A DNA stretch of 64,000 bases, taken from positions 62,930-126,929 of the forward strand of contig NZ_JADMVE010000009.1 in NCBI RefSeq assembly GCF_015547515.1, given 5' to 3'. Source of the DNA: Eubacterium sp. 1001713B170207_170306_E7 (GTDB lineage: Bacteria; Bacillota; Clostridia; Eubacteriales; Eubacteriaceae). Positions 42,818 through 50,708 of the stretch are shown piece after piece. Position 1 is the first letter of the stretch. The number at the start of each line of letters is the position of its first letter. A program made the translations under genes and the position numbers. Under the pieces are notes generated by a model that saw only the letters and a program-made list of their open reading frames with translations, was not told where the DNA came from and did no database searches.

Positions 42818-43708
42818 CTATTTCACCCAATCTTTACGTATTTTTTTCCAGGTCTCATCTCTGCCTTCTGTAATAAAAGCAACATCATTTTCATCAAGAT
42901 GTGAAAACCGGCCCTGCTTTGCGAGATAATCCGGAATGGAAGTAAATTCTTTGGGGTTACGGTTCAGGGTAAATTCCTTATTTTCATACTCTGCGAGATA
43001 CCACAGGCCATTATCAACAGCTTCCTTTGCCAGCTCAATCGAGATGTCTGTCGGCGTCTGCCAGCCCGTCGGACAGGGAGCCATGACATGGATAAAGGAA
43101 GGACCGTCACAATTCTTGGCTTTTTCCAGCTTCCTTAAATAGTCTTCTGGGTAGCCTACGCTTGCGGTTGCTGCGTATGGAATTTCATGGGCTGCTATGA
43201 TCTCAAAGATTTTTTTCTTCGGCCGTGCTGCACCATGAATATTCTTTCCGGCCGGTGTATTTGTGGTCTTCGCGCCATAGGGGGTCAGACCGCTTTTCTG
43301 AATCCCTGTGTTCATGTAAGCTTCATTATCATAGCAGATAAAAATTTCCTTATCGTTTCGGTCGATGGCGCCAGACAGGGCCTGCAGACCAATATCGGAA
43401 GTACCGCCGTCCCCAGCAAAGCCAACCACATGGTAGTCCTCGAGCCCGAGAGCCTTGGCCCCCGCCAAAACACCCGACATGACTGCCGCGGTTGCCGCAA
43501 AGGGAGGAATGATCCCATTGACAAATAATGGCATGTGGGGGTACACAAAAGCAACGGTTGACATACAGTTCGGCGGAATAACCGCAATGCTCCGCTCTCC
43601 CAGCACCTTGAGTGCCAGGCGAATGGCAAGGGCGCCGCCGCAGCCGCCGCAGGCCTTATGACCATAGAACAGTTCTTCATTTGGGATTGTTTTTGCATTA
43701 AGCGCCAT
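42818..43708 (-). CDS. 2-oxoacid:ferredoxin oxidoreductase, beta subunit (TPP-binding)
   Basis: This 296-residue subunit has the cluster Cys pair CGGCGG near the N-terminus and the thiamine diphosphate motif GDGGTSDIGLQALSGAIDRNDKEIFICYDNEAYMNTG. It is closest to pyruvate or branched-chain oxoacid oxidoreductases. With the alpha, gamma and delta subunits it decarboxylates a 2-oxo acid to acyl-CoA and reduces ferredoxin. The start is the ATG at 43708, after AGGAGG and inside the end of the alpha gene. The TTG at 43714 is less likely. Confidence 0.88.
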   Translation of the reverse strand: MALNAKTIPNEELFYGHKACGGCGGALAIRLALKVLGERSIAVIPPNCMSTVAFVYPHMPLFVNGIIPPFAATAAVMSGVLAGAKALGLEDYHVVGFAGDGGTSDIGLQALSGAIDRNDKEIFICYDNEAYMNTGIQKSGLTPYGAKTTNTPAGKNIHGAARPKKKIFEIIAAHEIPYAATASVGYPEDYLRKLEKAKNCDGPSFIHVMAPCPTGWQTPTDISIELAKEAVDNGLWYLAEYENKEFTLNRNPKEFTSIPDYLAKQGRFSHLDENDVAFITEGRDETWKKIRKDWVK

Positions 43709-44882
43709 AATCAATGTCCCTCCTTACATTAATAAATTCAACAGGTTTTTCCGTACTGCCCTCCAGCAGCGCGTCGAAAATACCGCTGATATCTTCTTTT
43801 GAGATACTGCGGCCGCCTAAGCCGCCAACGTAGTTATAGGTCGGCACATCCACACCCTGCTGCTTGAGGGCAGAGTTAAAATCAGAGTAGACTGCGCCTT
43901 CAAACCCAAAGCTGATATCGCGTTCCAGAACGCCAACCGCCTTGGCATTTTTAACAATCGCAGCGACCTTCTCGGTTGGGAAAGGCCGTACACAGCGCAG
44001 CTTCAGCAGACCAACCTTTTTGCCCTCTGCGCGGTACGTGTCCACCACCACGCGGGCTGTTCCTGTCACGCTGCCGATTGTCACCAGGATCGCTTCCGCG
44101 TCCTCACATTGATAAGCCTCTACCATACCACCGTAGGTACGTCCAAAGCGTCGGCCGAATTCCGCGTCGCTCTCGTCAACCACCTTCTCCGCCTTCAGCA
44201 TTGCGATCTGCTGCTGGTAACGGAATTCTGTATTGTAGGTCGGTCCCGCAGTGATGCAGGTACTCACCGGATCTTCCAGATTAAGCTTGTTAATATAATC
44301 CTGATATGGAATATAGGCGTCTACCGCTGCCTGATCTGTCAGTTCAAGAGGTTCATAGGTATGCGTTAAAACAAAGCCGTCCAGATTGACCATAACCGGC
44401 GTCATAACCTCAGGGTCCTCAGCGATCTTAAAAGACTGAATGGTTGTATCAAAGGCTTCCTGAACGTTTTCAACATACAATTGAATCCAGCCGGATTCCA
44501 GCTGCGACAGAGAATCTCTCTGATCGCCGTAAATATTCCAGGGGGCTGCCAGTGAACGGTTTGCGTTCATCATGACAATCGGGAAACGGGAGCCGCTGGC
44601 ATAGTGCAGGCCTTCGACCATATATAAAAGCCCCTGGCTCGATGTCGCGGTAAAAGAGCGGGCGCCCATGGCCGCAGAACCGATTACAGCTGACATGGCG
44701 CTGTGTTCAGATTCCACATACATGTACTGGCTGTCCAGGCTGCCGTCCTCCACATAATCCGCCAGGCGTTCTACAACGATGGTCTGAGGGGTAATGGGGT
44801 AAGCGGCAATCACATGTGGTTTTGCCTGTCTGACCGCTAATGCAACAGCCTCATCACCGGATACAAATATTTTTTCACTCAT
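43698..44882 (-). CDS. 2-oxoacid:ferredoxin oxidoreductase, alpha subunit
   Basis: This 394-residue protein has the alpha-subunit start (SGDEAVALAVRQAKPHVIAAYPITPQTIVVERLADYVEDG) and VESEHSAMSAVIGSAAMGARSFTATSSQGLLYM. These are the pyrimidine-binding domain and the conserved substrate-contact segment of pyruvate:ferredoxin oxidoreductases. Its start overlaps the delta gene by four bases (ATGA) and its end overlaps the beta gene. It probably pairs with the other three subunits in one complex. Confidence 0.88.
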   Translation of the reverse strand: MSEKIFVSGDEAVALAVRQAKPHVIAAYPITPQTIVVERLADYVEDGSLDSQYMYVESEHSAMSAVIGSAAMGARSFTATSSQGLLYMVEGLHYASGSRFPIVMMNANRSLAAPWNIYGDQRDSLSQLESGWIQLYVENVQEAFDTTIQSFKIAEDPEVMTPVMVNLDGFVLTHTYEPLELTDQAAVDAYIPYQDYINKLNLEDPVSTCITAGPTYNTEFRYQQQIAMLKAEKVVDESDAEFGRRFGRTYGGMVEAYQCEDAEAILVTIGSVTGTARVVVDTYRAEGKKVGLLKLRCVRPFPTEKVAAIVKNAKAVGVLERDISFGFEGAVYSDFNSALKQQGVDVPTYNYVGGLGGRSISKEDISGIFDALLEGSTEKPVEFINVRRDIDYGA

Positions 44883-45181
44883 GCGTCTGCCTCCTTAATC
44901 ATTGTAATGGCGTCAACCTTACATGCCTTTGCACAGACGCCGCAGCCCTTACAGTAATCATAATCTATCTCAAGGATTTCTCCTGATTTGTCAATCGTTC
45001 CATCGGGACACACTAAGAAGCAGCGTAAGCAGTTTACGCATTTTTCCGCATCGATCACCGGCCGGAAGGTCCGCATTCCTGAGCTCACATCAATGAGGTG
45101 GCCCGAACGGGTCGACGGCCCCATAGGCAGCTGTTCAATGGTGCCCGCCGGCTGTGCCGGCGATAATTTTGGTCGGTTCAT
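44879..45181 (-). CDS. 2-oxoacid:ferredoxin oxidoreductase, delta (ferredoxin) subunit
   Basis: This 100-residue protein has two [4Fe-4S] motifs (CVNCLRCFLVCPDG and CKGCGVCAKACKVDA) preceded by a 40-residue extension that docks to the other subunits. It passes electrons from the thiamine centre to ferredoxin. It lies one base after the gamma gene and overlaps the alpha gene. Confidence 0.9.
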   Translation of the reverse strand: MNRPKLSPAQPAGTIEQLPMGPSTRSGHLIDVSSGMRTFRPVIDAEKCVNCLRCFLVCPDGTIDKSGEILEIDYDYCKGCGVCAKACKVDAITMIKEADA

Positions 45182-45182
45182 T

Positions 45183-45731
45183 TTAGAGTGCCTCCTTTAC
45201 AGTGTTATAGGTTTCTTCCAAAAGTGCCTTGTTTTTTGCGCGTACCTTTTCCGGCAGCTGTGTATCGATCGCCTTATAAATAGAATCAAGACTTGTCAGC
45301 TCGGTAGCGGCTGTCAACGCGCCCAGCAAAGGGACATTCGTAATTGGCCGTCCGAGAATTTTCAGTGCAAGCCCTGTCGCATCAACCGTTATCACCCTAC
45401 ATCCCTCGCAGTCACTGAAATCAAATGCTTCTGCGGGCTTCATTGTGTTGATAATAACTTTTGCACCGGGCTTTAATCCCGCCTTCACCGGCGCGCCTAA
45501 GAGTGTCTCATCCAATACAATGGCGCAGTCACAATCAACAACATCGCTTCTATCCTTGATTGGCTCATCGTCAATTCGCGTAAAAGCTAATACCGGAGCT
45601 CCCCGGCGTTCTGGGCCGAACGATGGAAAAGCCAATGCCGATTTATCGTCGCACACAACGGCATCTCCCAAAAGCCGGGCTGCTGTGAAGGCACCTTGTC
45701 CCCCACGACCATGCCAACGAATTTCAATCAT
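45183..45731 (-). CDS. 2-oxoacid:ferredoxin oxidoreductase, gamma subunit
   Basis: This 182-residue protein begins MIEIRWHGRGGQGAFTAARLLGDAV, the hallmark of gamma subunits, followed by FPSFGPERRGAPV. The gene order gamma-delta-alpha-beta is that of four-subunit archaeal and Thermotoga enzymes. It is the first gene of the operon, with AGGAGG before the start, a consensus promoter and the proposed IclR operator just upstream. Confidence 0.9.
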   Translation of the reverse strand: MIEIRWHGRGGQGAFTAARLLGDAVVCDDKSALAFPSFGPERRGAPVLAFTRIDDEPIKDRSDVVDCDCAIVLDETLLGAPVKAGLKPGAKVIINTMKPAEAFDFSDCEGCRVITVDATGLALKILGRPITNVPLLGALTAATELTSLDSIYKAIDTQLPEKVRAKNKALLEETYNTVKEAL

Positions 45732-45748
45732 TTAATACTTCCTCCTGT

Positions 45749-45775
45749 ATTCCATAATACGGAATCATTAATTCC
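45749..45775. promoter_or_regulatory. IclR-type operator of the oxidoreductase operon
   Basis: ATTCC-N7-GGAAT-N5-ATTCC over 27 bases begins 8 bases downstream of the -10 box. It is 22/27 identical to the element at 33420-33446. An imperfect copy (TTCC-ATAATA-AGG, 45791-45803) also lies within the promoter spacer. Confidence 0.75.
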
Positions 45776-45783
45776 ATATTTGT

Positions 45784-45812
45784 ATTATAGTTCCATAATA
45801 AGGTTTTGTCAA
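45784..45812 (-). promoter_or_regulatory. Consensus promoter of the oxidoreductase operon
   Basis: TTGACA (45807-45812) and TATAAT (45784-45789) on the minus strand have a 17-base spacer. The architecture matches the promoter at 33459-33487. Confidence 0.85.
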
Positions 45813-45904
45813 TTCCATTTTTTGATTTTTTTAAAAAATTAAGGCATCCCGTTTTTGACTCTCTCGTGGTTGAAAAAATTATATCAAATTATTTCACGTT
45901 TTAT

Positions 45905-45923
45905 AATTCCATAATACGGAATT
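45905..45923. promoter_or_regulatory. Distal copy of the IclR-type palindrome
   Basis: AATTCC-ATAATAC-GGAATT is identical in its 17-base core to the first part of the operator at 45749-45765. It lies about 95 bases upstream of the -35 box, which would allow looping, or it may serve the divergent gene at 46056. Confidence 0.6.
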
Positions 45924-46055
45924 TATTTTTCTTTTATGCGGAATTTTAATCAATAGCTACTATTCTAATCATTTTTAATCTCATTATATTATATTTTAAT
46001 TGATTTACTTGCTATATATATTTTGTTATAATAAGAAAAAATGCTGGAGGAGCGT

Positions 46056-46379
46056 ATGAACAAAAAGCTTAGTCTGGTCGTTGCCATGTTTATTATCTTA
46101 TTTTTTTCAATTATCCTGCTTGTTACAGCTATGCTGAAAATACCACTTGGATGCTGGCTTCTGGAAGGTCATTCCAATGACTACATAACGCTTAACTCAG
46201 ACAATACTTTTGAATCCACTGTTTACGGCAACGGTACCTTTATTATTCAGGAGCATGAAATCATCCTTCACGGCAATGTGGAAACCAAACTAACCGTTAT
46301 TCGGAAACCCCTGAGAATTATGCTTTATGATAGACAATCTGATAGCTATTTTTATTATACAAATGAACTCGAAAAATAA
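46056..46379 (+). CDS. Small membrane-anchored hypothetical protein
   Basis: The 107-residue protein has one N-terminal membrane segment (LVVAMFIILFFSIILLVTAML) and an extracellular or periplasm-like beta-rich remainder (CWLLEGHSNDYITLNSDNTFESTVYGNGTFIIQEHEIILHG). It resembles the small lipocalin-like extracytoplasmic proteins of Firmicutes, but no family is certain. The ATG at 46056 follows GGAGGAG directly; the ATG at 46041 lies upstream of that site. An extended -10 (TGT-TATAAT, 46024-46032) precedes it. Confidence 0.65.
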   Translation: MNKKLSLVVAMFIILFFSIILLVTAMLKIPLGCWLLEGHSNDYITLNSDNTFESTVYGNGTFIIQEHEIILHGNVETKLTVIRKPLRIMLYDRQSDSYFYYTNELEK

Positions 46380-46413
46380 AAAAGCCCTGGAAAATACTCC
46401 AGGACCAAATTTT

Positions 46414-46448
46414 AACCAAAGGCCGGTTTTCCGGTCTTTGGTTTTTTT
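46414..46448 (+). terminator. Terminator after the 107-aa gene
   Basis: A 13-bp stem with one G-U pair (46414-46426 with 46431-46443) and a T run. A smaller hairpin (CCTGGA/TCCAGG) precedes it. Confidence 0.8.
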
Positions 46449-46843
46449 ATAAGCTTTCGCTTCCCCAGCCAGATCAAAAATCAGCCGATTGATAGGCTGG
46501 TACCGTCACTTCTTTCCCTTTGTGTATTTCCACTACTATCGCTAAAAGTTTCAACCCCGGAACCATATCGGTTAATAGAATTTTAAGGATACTCTTTATT
46601 CTTATCGTATTTTTCACTTTGCCTTTGTACACCCACATAATTTACCTTGTCCTATCAAAATTTATCACTGAATTTAAGGTGATTTGATATTTCTGTACGC
46701 CTGTTCGTTTTACCATTTTTTTGCGATGGTGACTCTTTCGCTTCATTATATATACGGAATTTCAATTTTATACGACTTTATTTCAGGGGATTTTACGCTT
46801 CACACAAGCGTCAACAATTGGCTGTGATAATTTATCTGGTTCA

Positions 46844-46872
46844 TTGTAATAAGACTATGGTGCAGATATACT
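46844..46872 (+). promoter_or_regulatory. Candidate promoter of the pilus operon
   Basis: TTGTAA (46844-46849) and TATACT (46867-46872) have a 17-base spacer. This leaves a leader of about 150 bases before the adhesin start. The stretch 46449-46843 upstream shows no gene. Confidence 0.5.
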
Positions 46873-46879
46873 ATAATCA

Positions 46880-47031
46880 TTGATTAGGTTCTCACTTGAG
46901 AATGAATCAAAAATAGAAAGTGCAGGTGATCGAACCGGAGACAAAAAACAAAACACCAAAACAGGTGTTCAGACATTTCATTTGGGATGTCTCGCCATTA
47001 AAGAATAGAAATTGAAAGCGCAGGTGATGAA
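46880..47031 (+). other. Structured leader of the pilus operon with a duplicated GCAGGTGAT element
   Basis: GAAAG-T/C-GCAGGTGAT occurs at about 46917 and again at about 47016, where it is the ribosome-binding region of the adhesin gene. Between them are nested arms GAGACA/TGTCTC (46938-46943 with 46988-46993) enclosing AACACC/GGTGTT. An earlier TTCTC/GAGAA hairpin is also present. It could be a cis-regulatory RNA; no known riboswitch class fits. Confidence 0.35.
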
Positions 47032-50000
47032 ATGGAAATAAAGAAAAAGAGATGGTGCCTTAAATCGTTTATGAGTTTTCTTCTCATATTGATGCTGTTC
47101 ATGGGCTTTCTTCCTGCCGGAATCTTTGCTCAGGAAAACGAAACGAACAGCGGCGAACAGCCTGAAATTCAAACCGAACAGGACGCACCGGAAACAGCTG
47201 AACAAGACAAAGTGCCGGATGAAACGCCTCCGGTCTCTGAGCCATCTGGAGGTATCCAGGTTTATGGGATTACACCGTTAAGCGGTGGGGATGGTTCCTC
47301 GGCAAACCCATATATCATTAACACAGCTGAAGAGCTGGCCGATCTGGCGAACGATGTAAATAACGGTAACACTTATGCCGGTACTTACTTCGCTTTGGGA
47401 AACCCGATTGATCTCTCAGGCTATGCGAACTGGCCTGGAATCGGGCAACAGACACGCCCATTCTCCGGTAACTTTAACGGAAACGGGTTTCTGGTCTCGG
47501 GCTTAAAGGGTACAGACCCCAATGGCTACGGTCAATACGGCTTGTTCGGCAGCCTTAACGCTGCAAGTATTCAAAACTTCAATTTGCAGCTGGGTGGAAA
47601 TATAAACGCAGTCTATGATACCGGCGCCTTTGTCGGTAAAGCAGATAACGGCACACAAATAACAAACTGCCACGTCGACGGCAGCGGCTACACAATCAAT
47701 GTTACCGGAGGCGGGCGGTCCGGCGGTTTTGCCGGTTGGACGAATGGAACAGCAGGGGATGCTACTGTTTATTTTAACAACTGTTCCGTTACCAATATAA
47801 ATACCCGTACAAGCGGAAACTATTCAGCCGGATTCATCGGTGTGGCCCACAACGCAAATTTAACCAACTGTCATGTAACCAATGGAAGCGGAAATAAAAA
47901 TGACGGTGTTATTTATGCCGCTGGCTTCATCGGTGCGGGCCACGGGACAACAGAGCTCTCCAACTGTTCGGTTATAACCCCTAACGTGAACGGAACCTCA
48001 GCAGGTGATTCATGGAGCGGCGGTTTTGCCGGTGTTCTCTACGAGAATGCTAAGGCAGCTGCATGCTACGCTGTCAGCCCGGTTATTAACGGCACAAGCT
48101 GCAACGGTGGTTTTGCCGGAGGGATCTACAACAACGCTGATGTGACATCCTGCTATGTAACTGATCCGATTGTCAACGGAACGCATTATTATCAGGGAGG
48201 TTTCTCTTCTAAAATCTATGATAACGCGACAGTGACAAACTCCTACACCGCTGGCGGAAAAGTAACACAGACCAGAAGAGGCGCTGCTATTACCTCATAC
48301 GGCGTGGGCGGCTTTGTCGCTGACCTGTACGATTCTGCCTCCGTAACCAACTGCTATTCACAGACTGATGTGGAGAACAACAAAAACGGCTCTACCGATA
48401 ATAATTCCAGCACCGGTGGTTTTGCCGCCTATATTCGCGGCGATGCCTCGGCCAAAAACAGCTACTCAACCGGCAGTGTTTTCATTACGAACAATGCCTC
48501 CCGGCCAACCTATCAGGTTGGCGGCTTTGTCAGCTACAAGAGTGGCGACGGCCAGATCACAAATTGTTACAGCACCGGGGCCATGAGCACGCCAAACAGC
48601 AATACCTATGTCGGCGGTTTTATCGGCTATCATACCGGTACCGGCTCTGTCAGCGATTGCTTCTTTGACACCACGACGACGCGAAACCATACACCGGTTG
48701 GAAATAAAACACTATCAGGTATCACAGCCTACACGACCAGCCAGATGATTCTTAAAGAAAACTATCCGGCCACCTGGTCTGTTCAGGAAAACTTTTTAGG
48801 AAAAGCCAATGGCTCAGGCACTGATAACGCCCCCTGGTATATTGATGATGATTTAACCTATCCCTATCTTTACTATCAGTATGACGGTCACAGCAAAGCG
48901 GATACCAACTATCACATTGTCAACACCATATACCAGAGCGGACACAGCATCGGACAGAAGCGTGCTGATTTCAATATCGAGCGGGACAGCCTGCCTCTCA
49001 GAACGCTGTCCTCCGGAGCGGTTAAAGCCTATATGCCTTACAGCGGCACAAGCCGGCACGACATCAGCACTGCCAGCTACACCGAAATTCCCGGCGCTGT
49101 TTTCGGAACAGATCTCCATTCTCTGGGGGGCGTCTCCAAAACAAACATCATTGCCTTTTCCTCCATTCCGCATGCTGAAAAAAAATCAGACCGATCGGTC
49201 TGGGATGTGGATGATGAAAACAGCTACACCTGGGTGGGCGATACAGTGACCTACTATGTCACTGTCACCAACAACAGCAGTGAGGCTGATTTTAAGAACG
49301 TCACGGTCACCGATACAATTCATGAAAATGTCCGTCTGCTGGAAGACACGATCACCGTAAACCCAGGCACCGCGTACAAAGAGGATCAGGCACAAACCCT
49401 GACCACTGATAACAGCGTTATCCCCTACTATACCTATGACGAAACCACCCGTGAGCTAGTGGTCTACCTTAATGATATGCCGAAACAGAATCCTGATTCC
49501 GGCGAAATCACCAGCTATACCATCGCTTTCCAGGTTTTCGTCGAAAAAGACGCGGCCTCTGAGTTTACAGACCGCACCACCTACACAGGTGATATTGAAA
49601 ATACCGGTCTGCTCCAGGGGAAACTGGTTTACACCGGACCCGAAGGCGAAAAAGAAAGTGATTATCAATATGCCTTTACCGATAACAATCACGACCCTGT
49701 CTATGACGCCGGACTTTTTGAATTCACAAAAACTGACGCCACCACCAAATCACCTCTTGAAGGGGCAGTCTTTTCACTTTACTACTGGACTGGCAGTGGA
49801 ACGCCCTCCGGTCTGGTGGATGCTGGCAATATCACCACCGACGTGACAGAGAGTGATAAATGGTACCGCTGCGACGGTGATGTATCGGATGTCAATGGGC
49901 TTGTGCAGTTACAGCTAGGAAAATATCCAACCGCCTACGCAGGCTTTTACCAGCTTGTTGAGGAAAGCGCACCGGCAGATTATCCGGTACCCACCGGACA

Positions 50001-50661
50001 ATGGCGGCTGCATCTCAATGAGATCGCCTATGTCGACACGGTTACAACGCTTCAGTCTACAGGCGGAAATGCTGTTGAAGCATTAAATTTTGAGACCACC
50101 ACGGAAACCGTCAAGGGGAGAGAAGTGATTAAGACTGCGTCTTTAGCAAACCAAAAGGCCGCAGGCTCAGTCACCCTGAAAAAATTTAATGAAAGCGGCA
50201 ATCCATTACCCGGAGCAGCCTTCACCATTGAACGTTATGACGAAACCGACAGTTCCTGGAAGCATATCTCCTATGATTCCGGCACTGGCCAGTGGCAGGA
50301 CTGGGTGAGCGGCGATTACTACACACAGGAAACCCTTTTGGAAAATAACATTGCCTCCACCGTGTTTAAACAGCTGCCCGTCGGGCGTTACCGTTTTAAA
50401 GAAATATCAGCGCCCTCAGGCTATGAGACACTCGTTGAGCCCTTTGAAGGGGACATACCAACCTTAGATGAAAATAACAACCCAGTATATGATATAACTT
50501 TTGAAATCCGCGATAATCAGGCGATTCAAATGCCTGTATCCGGCGATAATGACAATACCCGGATGATCATGTTGATGATTGGAGCCCTGATTGCTCTGTT
50601 ATCCGTTGGAGGAGGTGTTTTTAAACTTTGGAATAAGCATAAACGTATTTCCGTACAATGA
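47032..50661 (+). CDS. Pilus tip adhesin / large surface protein
   Basis: The product has 1209 residues. It has a signal peptide (SFMSFLLILMLFMGFLPAGIFA) and an acidic spacer. About 450 residues of GLUG-like repeats follow (recurring GGFAG/GGFVG and NCY/NSY units, roughly 130-590), then a DUF11-like domain (TVTYYVTVTNNSSEADFKNVTVTDTI). Two Cna-B/SpaA-type domains come next (FEFTKTDATTKSPLEGAVFSLY and VTLKKFNESGNPLPGAAFTIE) with isopeptide-forming Lys. The C-terminus is a sorting signal with MPVSG in place of LPXTG, a membrane segment and KHKR. It is probably linked at the tip of the pilus built by the next gene product. Confidence 0.85.
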   Translation: MEIKKKRWCLKSFMSFLLILMLFMGFLPAGIFAQENETNSGEQPEIQTEQDAPETAEQDKVPDETPPVSEPSGGIQVYGITPLSGGDGSSANPYIINTAEELADLANDVNNGNTYAGTYFALGNPIDLSGYANWPGIGQQTRPFSGNFNGNGFLVSGLKGTDPNGYGQYGLFGSLNAASIQNFNLQLGGNINAVYDTGAFVGKADNGTQITNCHVDGSGYTINVTGGGRSGGFAGWTNGTAGDATVYFNNCSVTNINTRTSGNYSAGFIGVAHNANLTNCHVTNGSGNKNDGVIYAAGFIGAGHGTTELSNCSVITPNVNGTSAGDSWSGGFAGVLYENAKAAACYAVSPVINGTSCNGGFAGGIYNNADVTSCYVTDPIVNGTHYYQGGFSSKIYDNATVTNSYTAGGKVTQTRRGAAITSYGVGGFVADLYDSASVTNCYSQTDVENNKNGSTDNNSSTGGFAAYIRGDASAKNSYSTGSVFITNNASRPTYQVGGFVSYKSGDGQITNCYSTGAMSTPNSNTYVGGFIGYHTGTGSVSDCFFDTTTTRNHTPVGNKTLSGITAYTTSQMILKENYPATWSVQENFLGKANGSGTDNAPWYIDDDLTYPYLYYQYDGHSKADTNYHIVNTIYQSGHSIGQKRADFNIERDSLPLRTLSSGAVKAYMPYSGTSRHDISTASYTEIPGAVFGTDLHSLGGVSKTNIIAFSSIPHAEKKSDRSVWDVDDENSYTWVGDTVTYYVTVTNNSSEADFKNVTVTDTIHENVRLLEDTITVNPGTAYKEDQAQTLTTDNSVIPYYTYDETTRELVVYLNDMPKQNPDSGEITSYTIAFQVFVEKDAASEFTDRTTYTGDIENTGLLQGKLVYTGPEGEKESDYQYAFTDNNHDPVYDAGLFEFTKTDATTKSPLEGAVFSLYYWTGSGTPSGLVDAGNITTDVTESDKWYRCDGDVSDVNGLVQLQLGKYPTAYAGFYQLVEESAPADYPVPTGQWRLHLNEIAYVDTVTTLQSTGGNAVEALNFETTTETVKGREVIKTASLANQKAAGSVTLKKFNESGNPLPGAAFTIERYDETDSSWKHISYDSGTGQWQDWVSGDYYTQETLLENNIASTVFKQLPVGRYRFKEISAPSGYETLVEPFEGDIPTLDENNNPVYDITFEIRDNQAIQMPVSGDNDNTRMIMLMIGALIALLSVGGGVFKLWNKHKRISVQ

Positions 50662-50708
50662 TAAATAAAATGATTAATAAAAATATTTTGTAGAAATAAG
50701 GAGTTAAA

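Noticed and set aside
46926-47015. 29-codon frame starting at GTG in the pilus leader
   Set aside because: It begins inside the duplicated GCAGGTGAT element, its ribosome-binding site overlaps the start, and the peptide has no feature; a structured leader is more likely.
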